64,000 nucleotides of DNA from an uncultured Faecalibacterium sp. (GTDB lineage: Bacteria > Bacillota > Clostridia > Oscillospirales > Ruminococcaceae), in NCBI GenBank assembly GCA_900540455.1, contig UQGD01000005.1, positions 1-64,000 on the forward strand, written 5' to 3'. Numbering within the stretch: position 1 is the first letter of the stretch; each line of letters starts with the position of its first letter. The position numbers and the translations under genes were made by a program. Below the pieces are notes generated by a model. The model was not told where the DNA came from, ran no database searches, and saw only the letters and a list, made by a program, of their open reading frames with translations. This document shows, one piece after another, positions 15,635 to 24,070 of this stretch.

Positions 15635-16858
15635 ATGGCCAGGAACGTCATCGTCGGCCAGTCGGGCGGCCCCACCGCCGTCATCAACGCAAGCCTGGCG
15701 GGTGTCTACAAGGCAGCCCGCAGCATGGGCGCCGACACGGTCTACGGGATGAAGTACGGCATCGAGGGACTGTTGAAGGAGGAGCTGGTAGAGCTGAATG
15801 TTCTGCTGGACGACCGGCTGAGCATCGAGCTGCTGAAGCGCACGCCTTCCAGTTACCTGGGCAGCTGCCGCTATAAGCTGCCGGACCCGGAAAAAGACAG
15901 CGCCCCCTTTGTCAAGCTGTTTACCCTGTTTGACAAATACGAGGTGTGCGCCGTGTTCTACATCGGCGGCAACGACTCCATGGACACCATTGCCAAGCTC
16001 TCCCGCTATGCCAGCTCGGTGGGCAGCCCCATCCGCTTTATCGGGGTGCCCAAGACCATCGACAACGACCTGTGTCTGACCGACCACACCCCTGGTTACG
16101 GTTCCGCAGCCAAGTACATTGCCACCATCCTCAAGGAGGTCATCCAGGATTCCTCGGTCTACAATATGCGCAGCGTGACCGTAGCCGAGATCATGGGCCG
16201 TCATGCCGGGTGGCTGGCCGGCGCCGCCTGCCTGGCCGGCGGCGACGACTGCGACGGCCCCGACCTGATCCTGCTGCCGGAAGTGCCCTTTGACCAGGAA
16301 AAATTCCTGGCACGGGTGGACGAGCTGCAGCGCACAAAGCCCAACGTGATCATTGCCGCCAGCGAGGGCGTCAAAACCGCAGACGGCACCTATCTGTGCG
16401 ACCTGGTGTCCACCGCCGGGCAGCTGGATGCCTTTGGCCACAAAGCCATCCTCAGCGGAACCAGCCGGTATCTGTCCGAGCTGATCCACGACAAGCTGGG
16501 CTGCAAGAGCCGCGCGATCGAGTTTTCCACCCTGCAGCGCTGCGCCAGCCATCTGGCCAGCCGCACCGACGTAAACGAAGCCTACGCCGTGGGCGGCGCC
16601 GCTGCCGCTGCCGCCTTTGCCGGGGAGACCGGCCGCATGGTCGCGCTGAAGCGGATCTCTGCCTACCCCTATCAGTGTGTCACGGAGCTGGTGGATGTGC
16701 AGCAGGTGGCCAACCTGGAAAAGAAGGTCCCGCTGGAATGGATCACCCCGGACGGGATGCAGGTGACCTCCGCTTTTGAGGAGTACGCCCGCCCCTTGAT
16801 CCTGGATGAGGTGACCCCTGTTTACGTCAACGGCACCCCCCGTCACATCTGCCTTTGA
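15635..16858 (+). CDS. 6-phosphofructokinase, pyrophosphate-type (paralogue 1)
   Basis: Glycolytic phosphorylation of fructose 6-phosphate, predicted to use pyrophosphate. 407 residues. GQSGGPTAVINAS is the phosphate-binding start, GGNDSMDT the second glycine loop, PKTIDNDL the catalytic loop. Lysine in PKTIDND (ATP enzymes have PGTIDND) is the known marker of PPi-dependent enzymes; MGRHAGWLAG also fits. AAGGAGG precedes ATG 15635. It is followed at 167 nt by a close paralogue. A PPi-dependent enzyme is reversible and saves ATP in fermenters. Which of the two carries the main flux cannot be told. Confidence 0.9.
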   Translation: MARNVIVGQSGGPTAVINASLAGVYKAARSMGADTVYGMKYGIEGLLKEELVELNVLLDDRLSIELLKRTPSSYLGSCRYKLPDPEKDSAPFVKLFTLFDKYEVCAVFYIGGNDSMDTIAKLSRYASSVGSPIRFIGVPKTIDNDLCLTDHTPGYGSAAKYIATILKEVIQDSSVYNMRSVTVAEIMGRHAGWLAGAACLAGGDDCDGPDLILLPEVPFDQEKFLARVDELQRTKPNVIIAASEGVKTADGTYLCDLVSTAGQLDAFGHKAILSGTSRYLSELIHDKLGCKSRAIEFSTLQRCASHLASRTDVNEAYAVGGAAAAAAFAGETGRMVALKRISAYPYQCVTELVDVQQVANLEKKVPLEWITPDGMQVTSAFEEYARPLILDEVTPVYVNGTPRHICL

Positions 16859-17024
16859 TCCCGTTCTGCACCTGGCGTATCCTGCCGGATGCAGCCCCTT
16901 TCCCCCATCCCTTTAGTCTTGTTTTCGTGCGCCTGCACGATCTCAATAAAGGCTCTGTCCCGCCCTGCTGCTGCCGGGCAGGATAAAGCCGATCAAAGCC
17001 GAAAACAAAAAAGGAGAAATCATC

Positions 17025-18257
17025 ATGGGTAAGAACGCAATCGTTGGTCAATCCGGCGGCCCCACCTCGGTCATCAATGCAAGCTTGGCCGGTGTGTTTG
17101 AAAGTTGCAAAAACCGCGGCGCATCCGTCGTGTACGGTATGTGCAATGGTGTAGCGGGGCTTTTGGAGGAGCGGGTCGTGGATCTGTCCCAGTACCTCAC
17201 GGATGACCTGGACATCGAGCTGCTGAAGCGCACCCCTTCCAGCTTTTTGGGCAGCTGCCGCTATAAGCTGCCGGATTGGCGGGAGGATGAGTCGGTCTAC
17301 AAAAAGCTGTTTGCGATCCTGGACAAGCTGGATGTGGGCTACTTCTTCTACATCGGCGGCAACGACTCCATGGATACCATCGGCAAGCTGGCAGACTACG
17401 GCACCCGTATCGACAGCGATATCCGGTTCATGGGCGTGCCCAAGACCATCGACAACGACCTGATGGTCACTGACCACACCCCCGGCTATGGCTCTGCGGC
17501 CAAGTACATTGGTGTGGTGATGAAGGAGATCATCCGGGATGCTACGGTCTACGGCACCAAATATGTCACCGTTGTGGAGATCATGGGCCGCAATGCCGGC
17601 TGGCTGACCGCCGCCGCTGCCCTGGCCAAGAGCGATGACTGTGAAGGCGTGGATATGATCTGCCTGCCGGAAGTGCCGTTCAATGTGGATCGTTTTGTCG
17701 AAAAGGTCCAGGCCATGCAGGAGACCAAGCCCAGCATCGTGATCGCTGTTTCCGAGGGCGTCAAGCTGGAGGACGGCCGCTATGTCTGTGAGCTGGCGGA
17801 TGATGTGCACGCAGTGGACGCCTTTGGCCACAAAGCCCTGACCGGCACTGCCCGGTATCTGGCCAACGTGATCGCCCGCAAGCTGGACACCAAGACCCGC
17901 TGCATCGAGCTTGCTACCCTGCAGCGCTGTGCCGGTCACCTGACCAGCCGCACCGATATCACCGAAGCATACCAGGTGGGCGGCGCTGCCGCCAAGGCTG
18001 CTTTTGAGGGCGTCACCGGGCAGATGGTTGCATTGAAGCGCCTGTCCAACAACCCCTACCAGTGCACCACCGAGCTGCACCCCATCAGCGAAGTAGCCAA
18101 TCTGGAGAAAAAGGTGCCCTTGAGCTGGATGAACGAGAACCATACCCAGATGACGGAGGAATTTTTGGCTTACGCCCGCCCGCTGATCCAGGCGGAGCTG
18201 ACCCCGCTGTACATTGCCGGTTTGCCCCATCACATCTATATGAAGGCGAAGCAGTAA
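17025..18257 (+). CDS. 6-phosphofructokinase, pyrophosphate-type (paralogue 2)
   Basis: 410 residues, colinear with the upstream paralogue over its whole length and sharing GQSGGPTSVINASLAGV, IGGNDSMDT, GVPKTIDNDL and MGRNAGWL. The PKTIDND lysine again points to pyrophosphate. AAAGGAGAAATC precedes the ATG. The 166-nt gap from paralogue 1 holds no clear promoter or terminator, so the two are probably one transcript. Likely a local gene duplication; the best-conserved regions are the substrate loops and the SYRCLL-type core (ELLKRTPSS, GSCRYKLPD). Confidence 0.9.
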   Translation: MGKNAIVGQSGGPTSVINASLAGVFESCKNRGASVVYGMCNGVAGLLEERVVDLSQYLTDDLDIELLKRTPSSFLGSCRYKLPDWREDESVYKKLFAILDKLDVGYFFYIGGNDSMDTIGKLADYGTRIDSDIRFMGVPKTIDNDLMVTDHTPGYGSAAKYIGVVMKEIIRDATVYGTKYVTVVEIMGRNAGWLTAAAALAKSDDCEGVDMICLPEVPFNVDRFVEKVQAMQETKPSIVIAVSEGVKLEDGRYVCELADDVHAVDAFGHKALTGTARYLANVIARKLDTKTRCIELATLQRCAGHLTSRTDITEAYQVGGAAAKAAFEGVTGQMVALKRLSNNPYQCTTELHPISEVANLEKKVPLSWMNENHTQMTEEFLAYARPLIQAELTPLYIAGLPHHIYMKAKQ

Positions 18258-18319
18258 GCATGGCACGGGCCGCCGCTTTGTGTGTGCCGCCCCTTGTGCC
18301 CCTATCCTAATATAAGCAA

Positions 18320-18361
18320 AGTCCCGCCCCACGGCAGAGCTACCTGCTGTGGGGCGGGACT
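18320..18361 (+). terminator. Intrinsic terminator of the phosphofructokinase pair
   Basis: agtcccgccccacggcag (18320-18337) pairs with ctgctgtggggcgggact (18344-18361) with one mismatch, then TTTTTT. Confidence 0.9.
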
Positions 18362-18388
18362 TTTTTCTATTGGATGGTTTTGCAGCGC

Positions 18389-18652
18389 TTAGCCCAGCTC
18401 TGCCAGAGCGCGGCGCAGATTCTGTGCGATCTGGTCCGGGCAGCTGGTGGGACGGGGACCGCAGGTGGTACCCTCCATACGGGCAATGGCGTCCTCTGCC
18501 TTCATGCCCTGCAGCAGGCTGCTGATGCCCTTCAGGTTGCCATTGCAGCCGCCCACCACCTGGATGGATTCAATGGTATGGTCCTCGTTCAGGGTGATCA
18601 GGGTCTCACGGGAACAGGTGCCGTGGTTCGGGTAACGAAAACTCTTGCTCAT
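18389..18652 (-). CDS. TSCPD-domain protein (TIGR03905-like), unknown function
   Basis: 87 residues. The name-giving TSCPDQIA motif is near the C-terminus (about residues 69-76). Other cysteines are in TCSRET, GGCNGN and TTCGPRP, a spacing suggesting a metal or redox site. The same domain occurs at the C-terminus of class II ribonucleotide reductases, but stand-alone copies have no established role. AGAGGA precedes the ATG. Convergent with the PFK transcript. Confidence 0.8.
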   Translation of the reverse strand: MSKSFRYPNHGTCSRETLITLNEDHTIESIQVVGGCNGNLKGISSLLQGMKAEDAIARMEGTTCGPRPTSCPDQIAQNLRRALAELG

Positions 18653-18701
18653 GGTTTAGATATCCTCTTTTCTTTTTTATCCTATATCTTGATCCGTCCG
18701 G

Positions 18702-19559
18702 TCACCGGACATGACGGCGTGCCGCCGCCAGTTCCTCCAGACGTGCCAGCGATTCATCCGCGGTCAGGCAGGTGCCCAGCGGGTGGGGCACTTTGTGATT
18801 GGCTCCATGAAAATCACTGCCGCCCAGCGGGATCAGCCCATACTTCCGGCACAGCTCGATGCACTCTGCACGGTCTGCCGGGCTGTTGCGGGGATGATCC
18901 ACCTCTATGCCGTCGATCTTCCCTGCGGCAGCCAGTTCCCGCACCAGCGGCATACTTTTATATACCGTCGGATGTGCCAGGACCACCACGGCTCCCGCCT
19001 TATGGGCCATATCCAGCACCTGCTCCACCGGCGGATACTCCGGCGAGTGCAGCACCACGCCCCGCGGCTCCCATCCAAACAGGTAATGGTAGGTCTCCCC
19101 GTAAATATTGCCATCGCTCAGGCCAAGATGCTGCAGCGCCCGCATCAGGTCGCACTTATACAGCACCCCGCTGTCCTTGCAGTATTCCAGCGCCTGCTCG
19201 GTACGGAACTGAGGGTACATCGCCTCCAGCTCCCGGGCGCTTTGCAGGCAGCACTCGTTGCGGCGCTGGCGCATCAGATCGCAGTGCGCCCGCATCCCCT
19301 CGTCCTCCGGGTCAGGCCAATAACACAGCAGATGCACCCGATGTTTGCGGGCAAAATCGTAGCCGGTAAGCTCGGTGGCGGGGATCAGACGCACCCCCTC
19401 CTGCACCAGATGATCATAGGCGTAGCGGACACTGAGCAGGGTATCATGATCCGAGACCGCCAGTGTGCCGATGCCCAGCCGGGAAGCCATGAGCGGCAGG
19501 CGGCCAATGGGCACCGAGCCATCTGAAAATGTAGAATGAGAATGAAGATCGCCAGGCAT
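18702..19559 (-). CDS. PHP-domain phosphoesterase (YciV/RNase AM-like)
   Basis: Predicted metal-dependent phosphoesterase, 285 residues, the length of the YciV/TrpH group, whose members act on 3',5'-nucleoside bisphosphates or RNA 5' ends. The metal motifs are complete: DLHSHSTFSDGS, SDHDT, ATELTG, VLAHPT and GGSDFHG. It starts 18 nt after the aconitase-family gene and is probably co-transcribed with it. Confidence 0.85.
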   Translation of the reverse strand: MPGDLHSHSTFSDGSVPIGRLPLMASRLGIGTLAVSDHDTLLSVRYAYDHLVQEGVRLIPATELTGYDFARKHRVHLLCYWPDPEDEGMRAHCDLMRQRRNECCLQSARELEAMYPQFRTEQALEYCKDSGVLYKCDLMRALQHLGLSDGNIYGETYHYLFGWEPRGVVLHSPEYPPVEQVLDMAHKAGAVVVLAHPTVYKSMPLVRELAAAGKIDGIEVDHPRNSPADRAECIELCRKYGLIPLGGSDFHGANHKVPHPLGTCLTADESLARLEELAAARRHVR

Positions 19560-19577
19560 GAAGTAAAGACCTCTTTT

Positions 19578-21854
19578 TTAGTGTTTATAGTAGTTGATCA
19601 GGCAGCCATCCGCCAGGATGCGGCGCTCATCCGCCGTCAGCGGAGCCATGTACAGAGTAAAGGGCAGCACCTTCTCCCCCAGCACATAAGCGGGGATGTT
19701 TTGCAAATCGCCTTCCAGCGCCTGGCGCACATTGGGGATCAGGATATAATCGCCCAGTCCAAACGGTGCCGGGCCGGACAGCTGCAGCGGCAGCATACCC
19801 CAGTTGATCAGGTTCGAGCGGTAGCGCTTGGTGGCATACTCGGACACGATATTTGCTCCGGCGCCCAGTACACGCTGGCAGGAGGCTGCCTGCTCCCGGG
19901 CGGAACCATCGCCGGGCTTGACCGCATAAATGGTGGAAGCCAGCTGTACATCCGCCCAGGTCAGAGCCTCGCAGCCGGGCACAGCATGGATCTTATCCAG
20001 CAGGGACGCATCCCCCTGCCCTGCCCGGCGGGCAGCCTCCTCCGACTGGACGGCTTTGGCACGGCCCACATAGGCGGGGTCCTTGCGGCTAAGGGTAAAT
20101 TCGGCCAGACCCAAGGGGTTGGAACGGTAGGAGCTGGTCTCGCCCGAAGGGATCAGCTCGTCGGTGGTGGTGACAGGGTCGGTAATGAACGAAGCCACCT
20201 TCAACAGCAGGTTCTCCCCCAAGGGGGCGATCTCCGGCCAGTCTTTGATGTTGGGACCCAGCTTGAGCAGGGTGTCGTAGCTGCCCTTGCCAAAGCCCTG
20301 GTAGACCCGGGCATCGTAGCTGGAGGGGTCGTACTGGTACTCCGGTACGGTAGGATCGTAATCCACCTCGGTGGCGGCGGTCAGCAGGCCGCCATTGGCC
20401 GTGGTAGCTGCAATGCTGCGGGCATCCATCAGCGCCACGCCGGACAGCTGGCCGGAACCGGGCTTGGAACCCTCCCGGCTGGGGAAGTTGCGGGTGGTAT
20501 GCCGGATGGACAACGCTCCGTTGGCGGGCACATCTCCTGCACCAAAGCACGGACCGCAGAAAGCCGTGCGCACCGTTGCGCCGCTGGCCATCAGCTGACC
20601 AATGACCCCCGTGCGCACCAGCTCCATCATAATGGGCTGGCTGCCGGGGTATACGCTGAGGGCATAATCTCCACAGCCGCCGGTATGACCCTTGAGGATG
20701 GAATTGGCCTCGTAGATGCTGTCGAACAGGCCGCCGGCGCAGCCTGCAATGACCCCCTGATCCACCCGCAGCCGGCCATTTTCGATCTTGCTGCACAGAT
20801 CCAGCTTTACGTCCTTTCGGCCCACCAGCTGCTGCACGTTCTGCTCGCACTGGTGCAGGATATCCTCCAGGTTGGCGTTCAGTTCCTCAATGGTGAATGC
20901 GTTGGACGGGTGCATCGGCAGGGCGATCATGGGGCGGATACGGGACAGATCCACCGTGACCAGGCCATCGTAATAGGCCAGCTCTGCCGGAGCCAGGGGC
21001 TTATAATCCTTCTCTCTGCCATGTGCAGCCAGGAAACGGCGGGTGGTCTCGTCTGTTTCCCAAATAGAGGACAAGCAGGTGGTCTCGGTGGTCATCGCAT
21101 CAATGGCATTGCGGGTATCCTGCCGCAGCGAAGCGATGCCAGGGCCTACAAATTCCATGACCTTGTTCTTGACATAGCCGCTCTGGAACAGCTTGCCCAC
21201 CAGCGCAATGGCCACATCGTGGGGGCCGCAGCCAGCAGGCAGCGCTCCGGTGAGGTAGATGGCCACCACGCCGGGCCGGGCCACATCGTAGGTGCGGCCC
21301 AGCAGCTGCTTTGCCAGCTCGCCGCCGCCCTCACCGATGGCCATAGTGCCCAAAGCACCATAACGGGTATGAGAGTCCGAACCAAGAATCATTTTGCCGC
21401 AGCCGGCAAATTGCTCCCGCATATACTGGTGGATCACCGCCAGATGGGGCGGAACAAAGATCCCGCCGTATTTTTGAGCGGCGGACAGACCAAACCGGTG
21501 GTCGTCCTCATTGATCGTCCCCCCCACTGCACACAGGCTGTTGTGGCAGTTGGTGAGCACATACGGGATCGGGAAACGCTCCAGCCCGGAAGCCCGCGCT
21601 GTCTGGATAATGCCCACAAAGGTGATATCGTGGCTGGCCATAGCATCGAACTTCAGCTGCAATGCGTCGTCATCCCCGCTGTGGTTATGCGCACTGAGGA
21701 TGCCATAGGCCATCGTGCCTTTTTTGGCCTGGGCTGCTGCAGCCGCATCAAAGCCCTTGGACGCCAGTACCTGGCCTGCGTTTTCATCCGCCGGGACCCA
21801 TTCTCCACGGGCATAGTAGGCTCCGCCGCTGGTGCATTGAATCATATCCAACAT
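19578..21854 (-). CDS. Aconitase-family hydratase (YbhJ-like)
   Basis: About 758 residues. The three iron-sulphur cysteines of the aconitase fold can be placed: VIAGCAGG for the first and FCGPCFGAGD for the pair. Aconitase-like sequence blocks ILGSDSHTRYGALG and IRHTTRNFPSR (swivel-side arginine motif) are also visible. The overall layout resembles E. coli YbhJ more than true aconitase AcnA/AcnB, and the substrate is unknown. The open frame begins at 22016, but an AGAGAGG site lies 9 nt before ATG 21854, which I take as start; the ATG at 21860 is too close to it. Confidence 0.8.
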   Translation of the reverse strand: MLDMIQCTSGGAYYARGEWVPADENAGQVLASKGFDAAAAAQAKKGTMAYGILSAHNHSGDDDALQLKFDAMASHDITFVGIIQTARASGLERFPIPYVLTNCHNSLCAVGGTINEDDHRFGLSAAQKYGGIFVPPHLAVIHQYMREQFAGCGKMILGSDSHTRYGALGTMAIGEGGGELAKQLLGRTYDVARPGVVAIYLTGALPAGCGPHDVAIALVGKLFQSGYVKNKVMEFVGPGIASLRQDTRNAIDAMTTETTCLSSIWETDETTRRFLAAHGREKDYKPLAPAELAYYDGLVTVDLSRIRPMIALPMHPSNAFTIEELNANLEDILHQCEQNVQQLVGRKDVKLDLCSKIENGRLRVDQGVIAGCAGGLFDSIYEANSILKGHTGGCGDYALSVYPGSQPIMMELVRTGVIGQLMASGATVRTAFCGPCFGAGDVPANGALSIRHTTRNFPSREGSKPGSGQLSGVALMDARSIAATTANGGLLTAATEVDYDPTVPEYQYDPSSYDARVYQGFGKGSYDTLLKLGPNIKDWPEIAPLGENLLLKVASFITDPVTTTDELIPSGETSSYRSNPLGLAEFTLSRKDPAYVGRAKAVQSEEAARRAGQGDASLLDKIHAVPGCEALTWADVQLASTIYAVKPGDGSAREQAASCQRVLGAGANIVSEYATKRYRSNLINWGMLPLQLSGPAPFGLGDYILIPNVRQALEGDLQNIPAYVLGEKVLPFTLYMAPLTADERRILADGCLINYYKH

Positions 21855-21968
21855 TTCCATCCGCCTCTCTTTTTTCATGATCTGCCGCCGGGCAGCCCCG
21901 GGCGGCCATTGTCCACCCCATCCAGGGCAGGAAGGGCTCATGCCATAGGCGCCCTTATTGAAAGACCG

Positions 21969-21992
21969 CCTATTATATAGCCTATTATATAG
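21969..21992. repeat. Tandem 12-bp repeat upstream of the aconitase-family gene
   Basis: cctattatatag occurs twice without a gap (21969-21980, 21981-21992), about 115 nt before the chosen start. Each unit contains a TATAAT on the minus strand, and a TTGACG lies at 22016-22011, but the spacing (19-21 nt) is longer than usual. It may be a promoter with a duplicated -10 or a regulator site. Confidence 0.5.
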
Positions 21993-22116
21993 CACAGTAT
22001 ACCATGAAACCGTCAAAAGAAAAGCTTTTTTTCATCTCCGGCCGGTATATCCATCTATTTTCCGGAGCAGACAGGCCCCAAAACCCAAAAAGTCGAAAAT
22101 CCCTTCCGGAAACCTG

Positions 22117-22145
22117 TTGACAAAGCCAGCAGAATCTGCTAATAT
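22117..22145 (+). promoter_or_regulatory. Promoter for tRNA-Gly
   Basis: ttgaca (22117-22122), 17 nt, taatat (22140-22145); 12 nt before the tRNA 5' end. Confidence 0.8.
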
Positions 22146-22157
22146 AAATAAGCACTT

Positions 22158-22233
22158 GCAGGGTTAGCTCATCCGGTAGAGCGACTGCTTCCCAAGCAGT
22201 AGGCGGCGGGTTCGAGTCCCGTATCCTGCTCCA
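22158..22233 (+). tRNA. tRNA-Gly (CCC anticodon)
   Basis: Cloverleaf by eye: acceptor gcagggt/atcctgc (one G-U pair), D-stem gctc/gagc, anticodon stem actgc/gcagt with loop ttCCCaa, T-arm cggg-ttcgagt-cccg, discriminator T, CCA encoded (22231-22233). The prophage begins immediately after it, so its 3' end is the likely attachment core. Confidence 0.95.
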
Positions 22234-22240
22234 AGCCATA

Positions 22241-22281
22241 AAACCGCATGGATACTCAGAAAACGAGTATTCATGCGGTTT
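22241..22281 (+). terminator. Terminator after tRNA-Gly
   Basis: aaaccgcatggatactc (22241-22257) pairs with gagtattcatgcggttt (22265-22281) through 17 positions including one G-U, then T7. Confidence 0.9.
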
Positions 22282-22344
22282 TTTTGTTTTTCTCTGTGCG
22301 AAAAAAACGAAACCTTCTGCACTCTTGTGCGGTTTTGCAGACCT

Positions 22345-22366
22345 CAAAAAGTCGGCAAAAAGTCGG
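22345..22366. repeat. Tandem 11-bp repeat near the prophage end
   Basis: caaaaagtcgg twice in a row (22345-22355, 22356-22366), 110 nt inside the presumed attL. Short tandem sites here could be integrase arm sites. The stretch 22282-22568 contains no supported gene. Confidence 0.45.
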
Positions 22367-22506
22367 CAGCAATATTGAGCAAACGATTGAGCCACACCTT
22401 CTCCGTCCCGGCCACCCCTTTCTTGCTATCATACAAAAAGAAAATGATCGCTCCCCCCTTCTTTGCCTTAGAGCTTTCTCCCTTTCAGGAAGGCAACCGG
22501 AAAAAG

Positions 22507-22527
22507 TCCTGCCTTAGCGAGGCGGGA
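22507..22527 (+). terminator. Terminator-like hairpin upstream of the Panacea gene
   Basis: tcctgcct (22507-22514) with aggcggga (22520-22527), a TAGCG-type loop and TTTTTGTTTT after it. No gene is visible in front of it, so it may shield the cargo operon from tRNA read-through. Confidence 0.6.
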
Positions 22528-22568
22528 TTTTTGTTTTATTGTGACGCAAAATATGTCCATGCAGATTT

Positions 22569-22644
22569 TTGACAGAACGCAACAAAATATAGTATGATGT
22601 TCGTATAAAGTGACAGAGCAAAAAAAATCACTTTTTGCTATAAT
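22569..22644 (+). promoter_or_regulatory. Promoter region of the Panacea/membrane-protein operon
   Basis: Promoter 1: TTGACA (22569-22574), 18 nt, TATGAT (22593-22598). Further on, an extended -10 TGC-TATAAT (22639-22644) could be promoter 2. Between them aaagtga (22607-22613) and tcacttt (22628-22634) form an inverted repeat, a plausible operator or leader hairpin. Autoregulation by the downstream antitoxin-like protein would fit. Confidence 0.6.
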
Positions 22645-22686
22645 ATATGAAGGAGAACTATACATTACGGAAAAGGAGCGTTGACA

Positions 22687-23127
22687 ATGACCGCAATCGA
22701 ATTGTCGAAGAATATCATTGCCTATGCTGCAATATACGGATACCAAGTAACAAACCTGAAACTTCAAAAGACTCTTTACTATGTACAGGGATACTATCTT
22801 GATCGATTTGGAAAACCGCTTTTCAATGACGAAATCGTAAACTGGGCCTATGGTCCGGTTGTACCAGAGGCATACTTCAAGTTTTGCTCTTATGGTGCTG
22901 CACCGATCGAATCGGAAGATATTCCAAACTATTTTGCCGGTTTGAGCCATGGCGAGTCTGGCTATGTCTGCAAAGTGGTGAACGCTTGTCTATGCTGTAC
23001 CGCAAGGCAACTGGTCGAAAAAACTCACACAGAGGATCCATGGCTGAACACTTTCCGAAATCAAACGATCGACATTGTGAGCATCCGGGACTTCTTTAAC
23101 AAGAATGATCCGCTTCAAATCAAGTAA
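22687..23127 (+). CDS. Panacea-domain (DUF4065, SocA/GepA-like) protein
   Basis: 146 residues. The family signature is clear: NLKLQKTLYYVQGYYLDR, then PLFNDEIVNWAYGPVVPEAY. Panacea proteins are known as antitoxin or proteolytic-adaptor domains that pair with many unrelated toxins, often on phages. AAGGAG lies 8 nt before ATG 22687. The next gene starts 12 nt after its stop, so the two form one operon. As phage-end cargo on the opposite strand from the late genes, it is likely expressed in the lysogen. Function in this pair is inferred from context only. Confidence 0.85.
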   Translation: MTAIELSKNIIAYAAIYGYQVTNLKLQKTLYYVQGYYLDRFGKPLFNDEIVNWAYGPVVPEAYFKFCSYGAAPIESEDIPNYFAGLSHGESGYVCKVVNACLCCTARQLVEKTHTEDPWLNTFRNQTIDIVSIRDFFNKNDPLQIK

Positions 23128-23139
23128 AAGGGTTGAAGT

Positions 23140-24006
23140 ATGCCGAATAAACTTGTTGAAAGTAAAATGACGCAACTTATCGAGCTTTTAGGCGATATGG
23201 TTGAAAAGGGCGGTGTCGATGAGCTTGACTCTGAACCCGCAACAGATTTTGCCAAAGAATGCTGGGAGCGTTTTTGCAAGATATATGATGACCCGGATTT
23301 TCGGCATTCGTATTATACGATTTCATCCAGCTTGGAAAAATACGATCCAGACCAGCGTGATTCCCTGCCGGTTTACTTGGACAGAGTGGTGGACTATGCA
23401 AGAATGAAAGAAGATCCCAATTCTTGTAGAATTTTAAAGTCCGTACAAAAATTATTGGATCATGTGGAGCTCGAATGCCTTCGGATAAACCGGATGGATC
23501 AAGTAAAACGAGATGCAGACCGTGCAGAACGTATGCAGAGCGAAGCGATAAAGTTAAATCAAGCGACAGAGGAAGCCAGCAGAAAATTGGACGAACGAGT
23601 AAGCGGTTTCCACGAGCAATCCATTACAATTCTCGGCATTTTCTCAGCCGTAGTCATAGGTTTTATGTCGGGCGTTTCGATGTTCACATCAGGCTTCAAT
23701 AAGCTGAACCAGGTTAACGTATATATTATTACATTCTACTCTGTTTTTGTTGGCATTCTTGTGTTCGACCTGTTATTCATGCTGGTTTTTTTCATTGCGA
23801 AGATCTCCGGGCACTCCATTGCCAGGGAAGTTCCAAAAAGCAAAAACTGGCTCTTCTCAACGTTCTATCGGTATCCTGGTGTTTACTGTTTCCATATCTT
23901 TGCAATCATCGCACTGGCACTCCTGATTTTTTTGCAGGCGAAATTTGGAGCATCCGTACAACCGGAACAGATTGCCGAGGCCGTGGCAAGCAGTGCCCTG
24001 TCATAA
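23140..24006 (+). CDS. Coiled-coil membrane protein partnered with the Panacea gene
   Basis: 288 residues, family not recognised. Residues 1-110 are soluble and mixed; about 115-155 is charged and helical, probably coiled coil (RADRAERMQ, EEASRKLDERV). Three membrane segments follow at about 160-180 (ITILGIFSAVVIGFMSGV), 194-220 and 248-266. This layout, a cytoplasmic sensor-like part with a C-terminal membrane block, is common in membrane effectors of abortive-infection and toxin-antitoxin systems. A role as toxin or effector controlled by the preceding Panacea protein is inference; it could also be a lysogenic conversion protein of another kind. Confidence 0.7.
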   Translation: MPNKLVESKMTQLIELLGDMVEKGGVDELDSEPATDFAKECWERFCKIYDDPDFRHSYYTISSSLEKYDPDQRDSLPVYLDRVVDYARMKEDPNSCRILKSVQKLLDHVELECLRINRMDQVKRDADRAERMQSEAIKLNQATEEASRKLDERVSGFHEQSITILGIFSAVVIGFMSGVSMFTSGFNKLNQVNVYIITFYSVFVGILVFDLLFMLVFFIAKISGHSIAREVPKSKNWLFSTFYRYPGVYCFHIFAIIALALLIFLQAKFGASVQPEQIAEAVASSALS

Positions 24007-24010
24007 ACAA

Positions 24011-24059
24011 AAAACTCCCCCCGCAAAAGCCTTCAAGAGGCCCGTGCGGGGGGAGTTTT
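24011..24059. terminator. Bidirectional terminator between cargo and lysis genes
   Basis: aaaactccccccgca (24011-24025) pairs perfectly with tgcggggggagtttt (24045-24059). It serves the plus-strand cargo operon and the minus-strand late operon. Confidence 0.9.
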
Positions 24060-24070
24060 GCTTTGCAGTC

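Noticed and set aside
22248..22572. Two overlapping plus-strand frames of 89 and 99 codons after the tRNA, possible integrase remnant
   Set aside because: No integrase motif, no ribosome-binding site, and the frames run through terminator hairpins.
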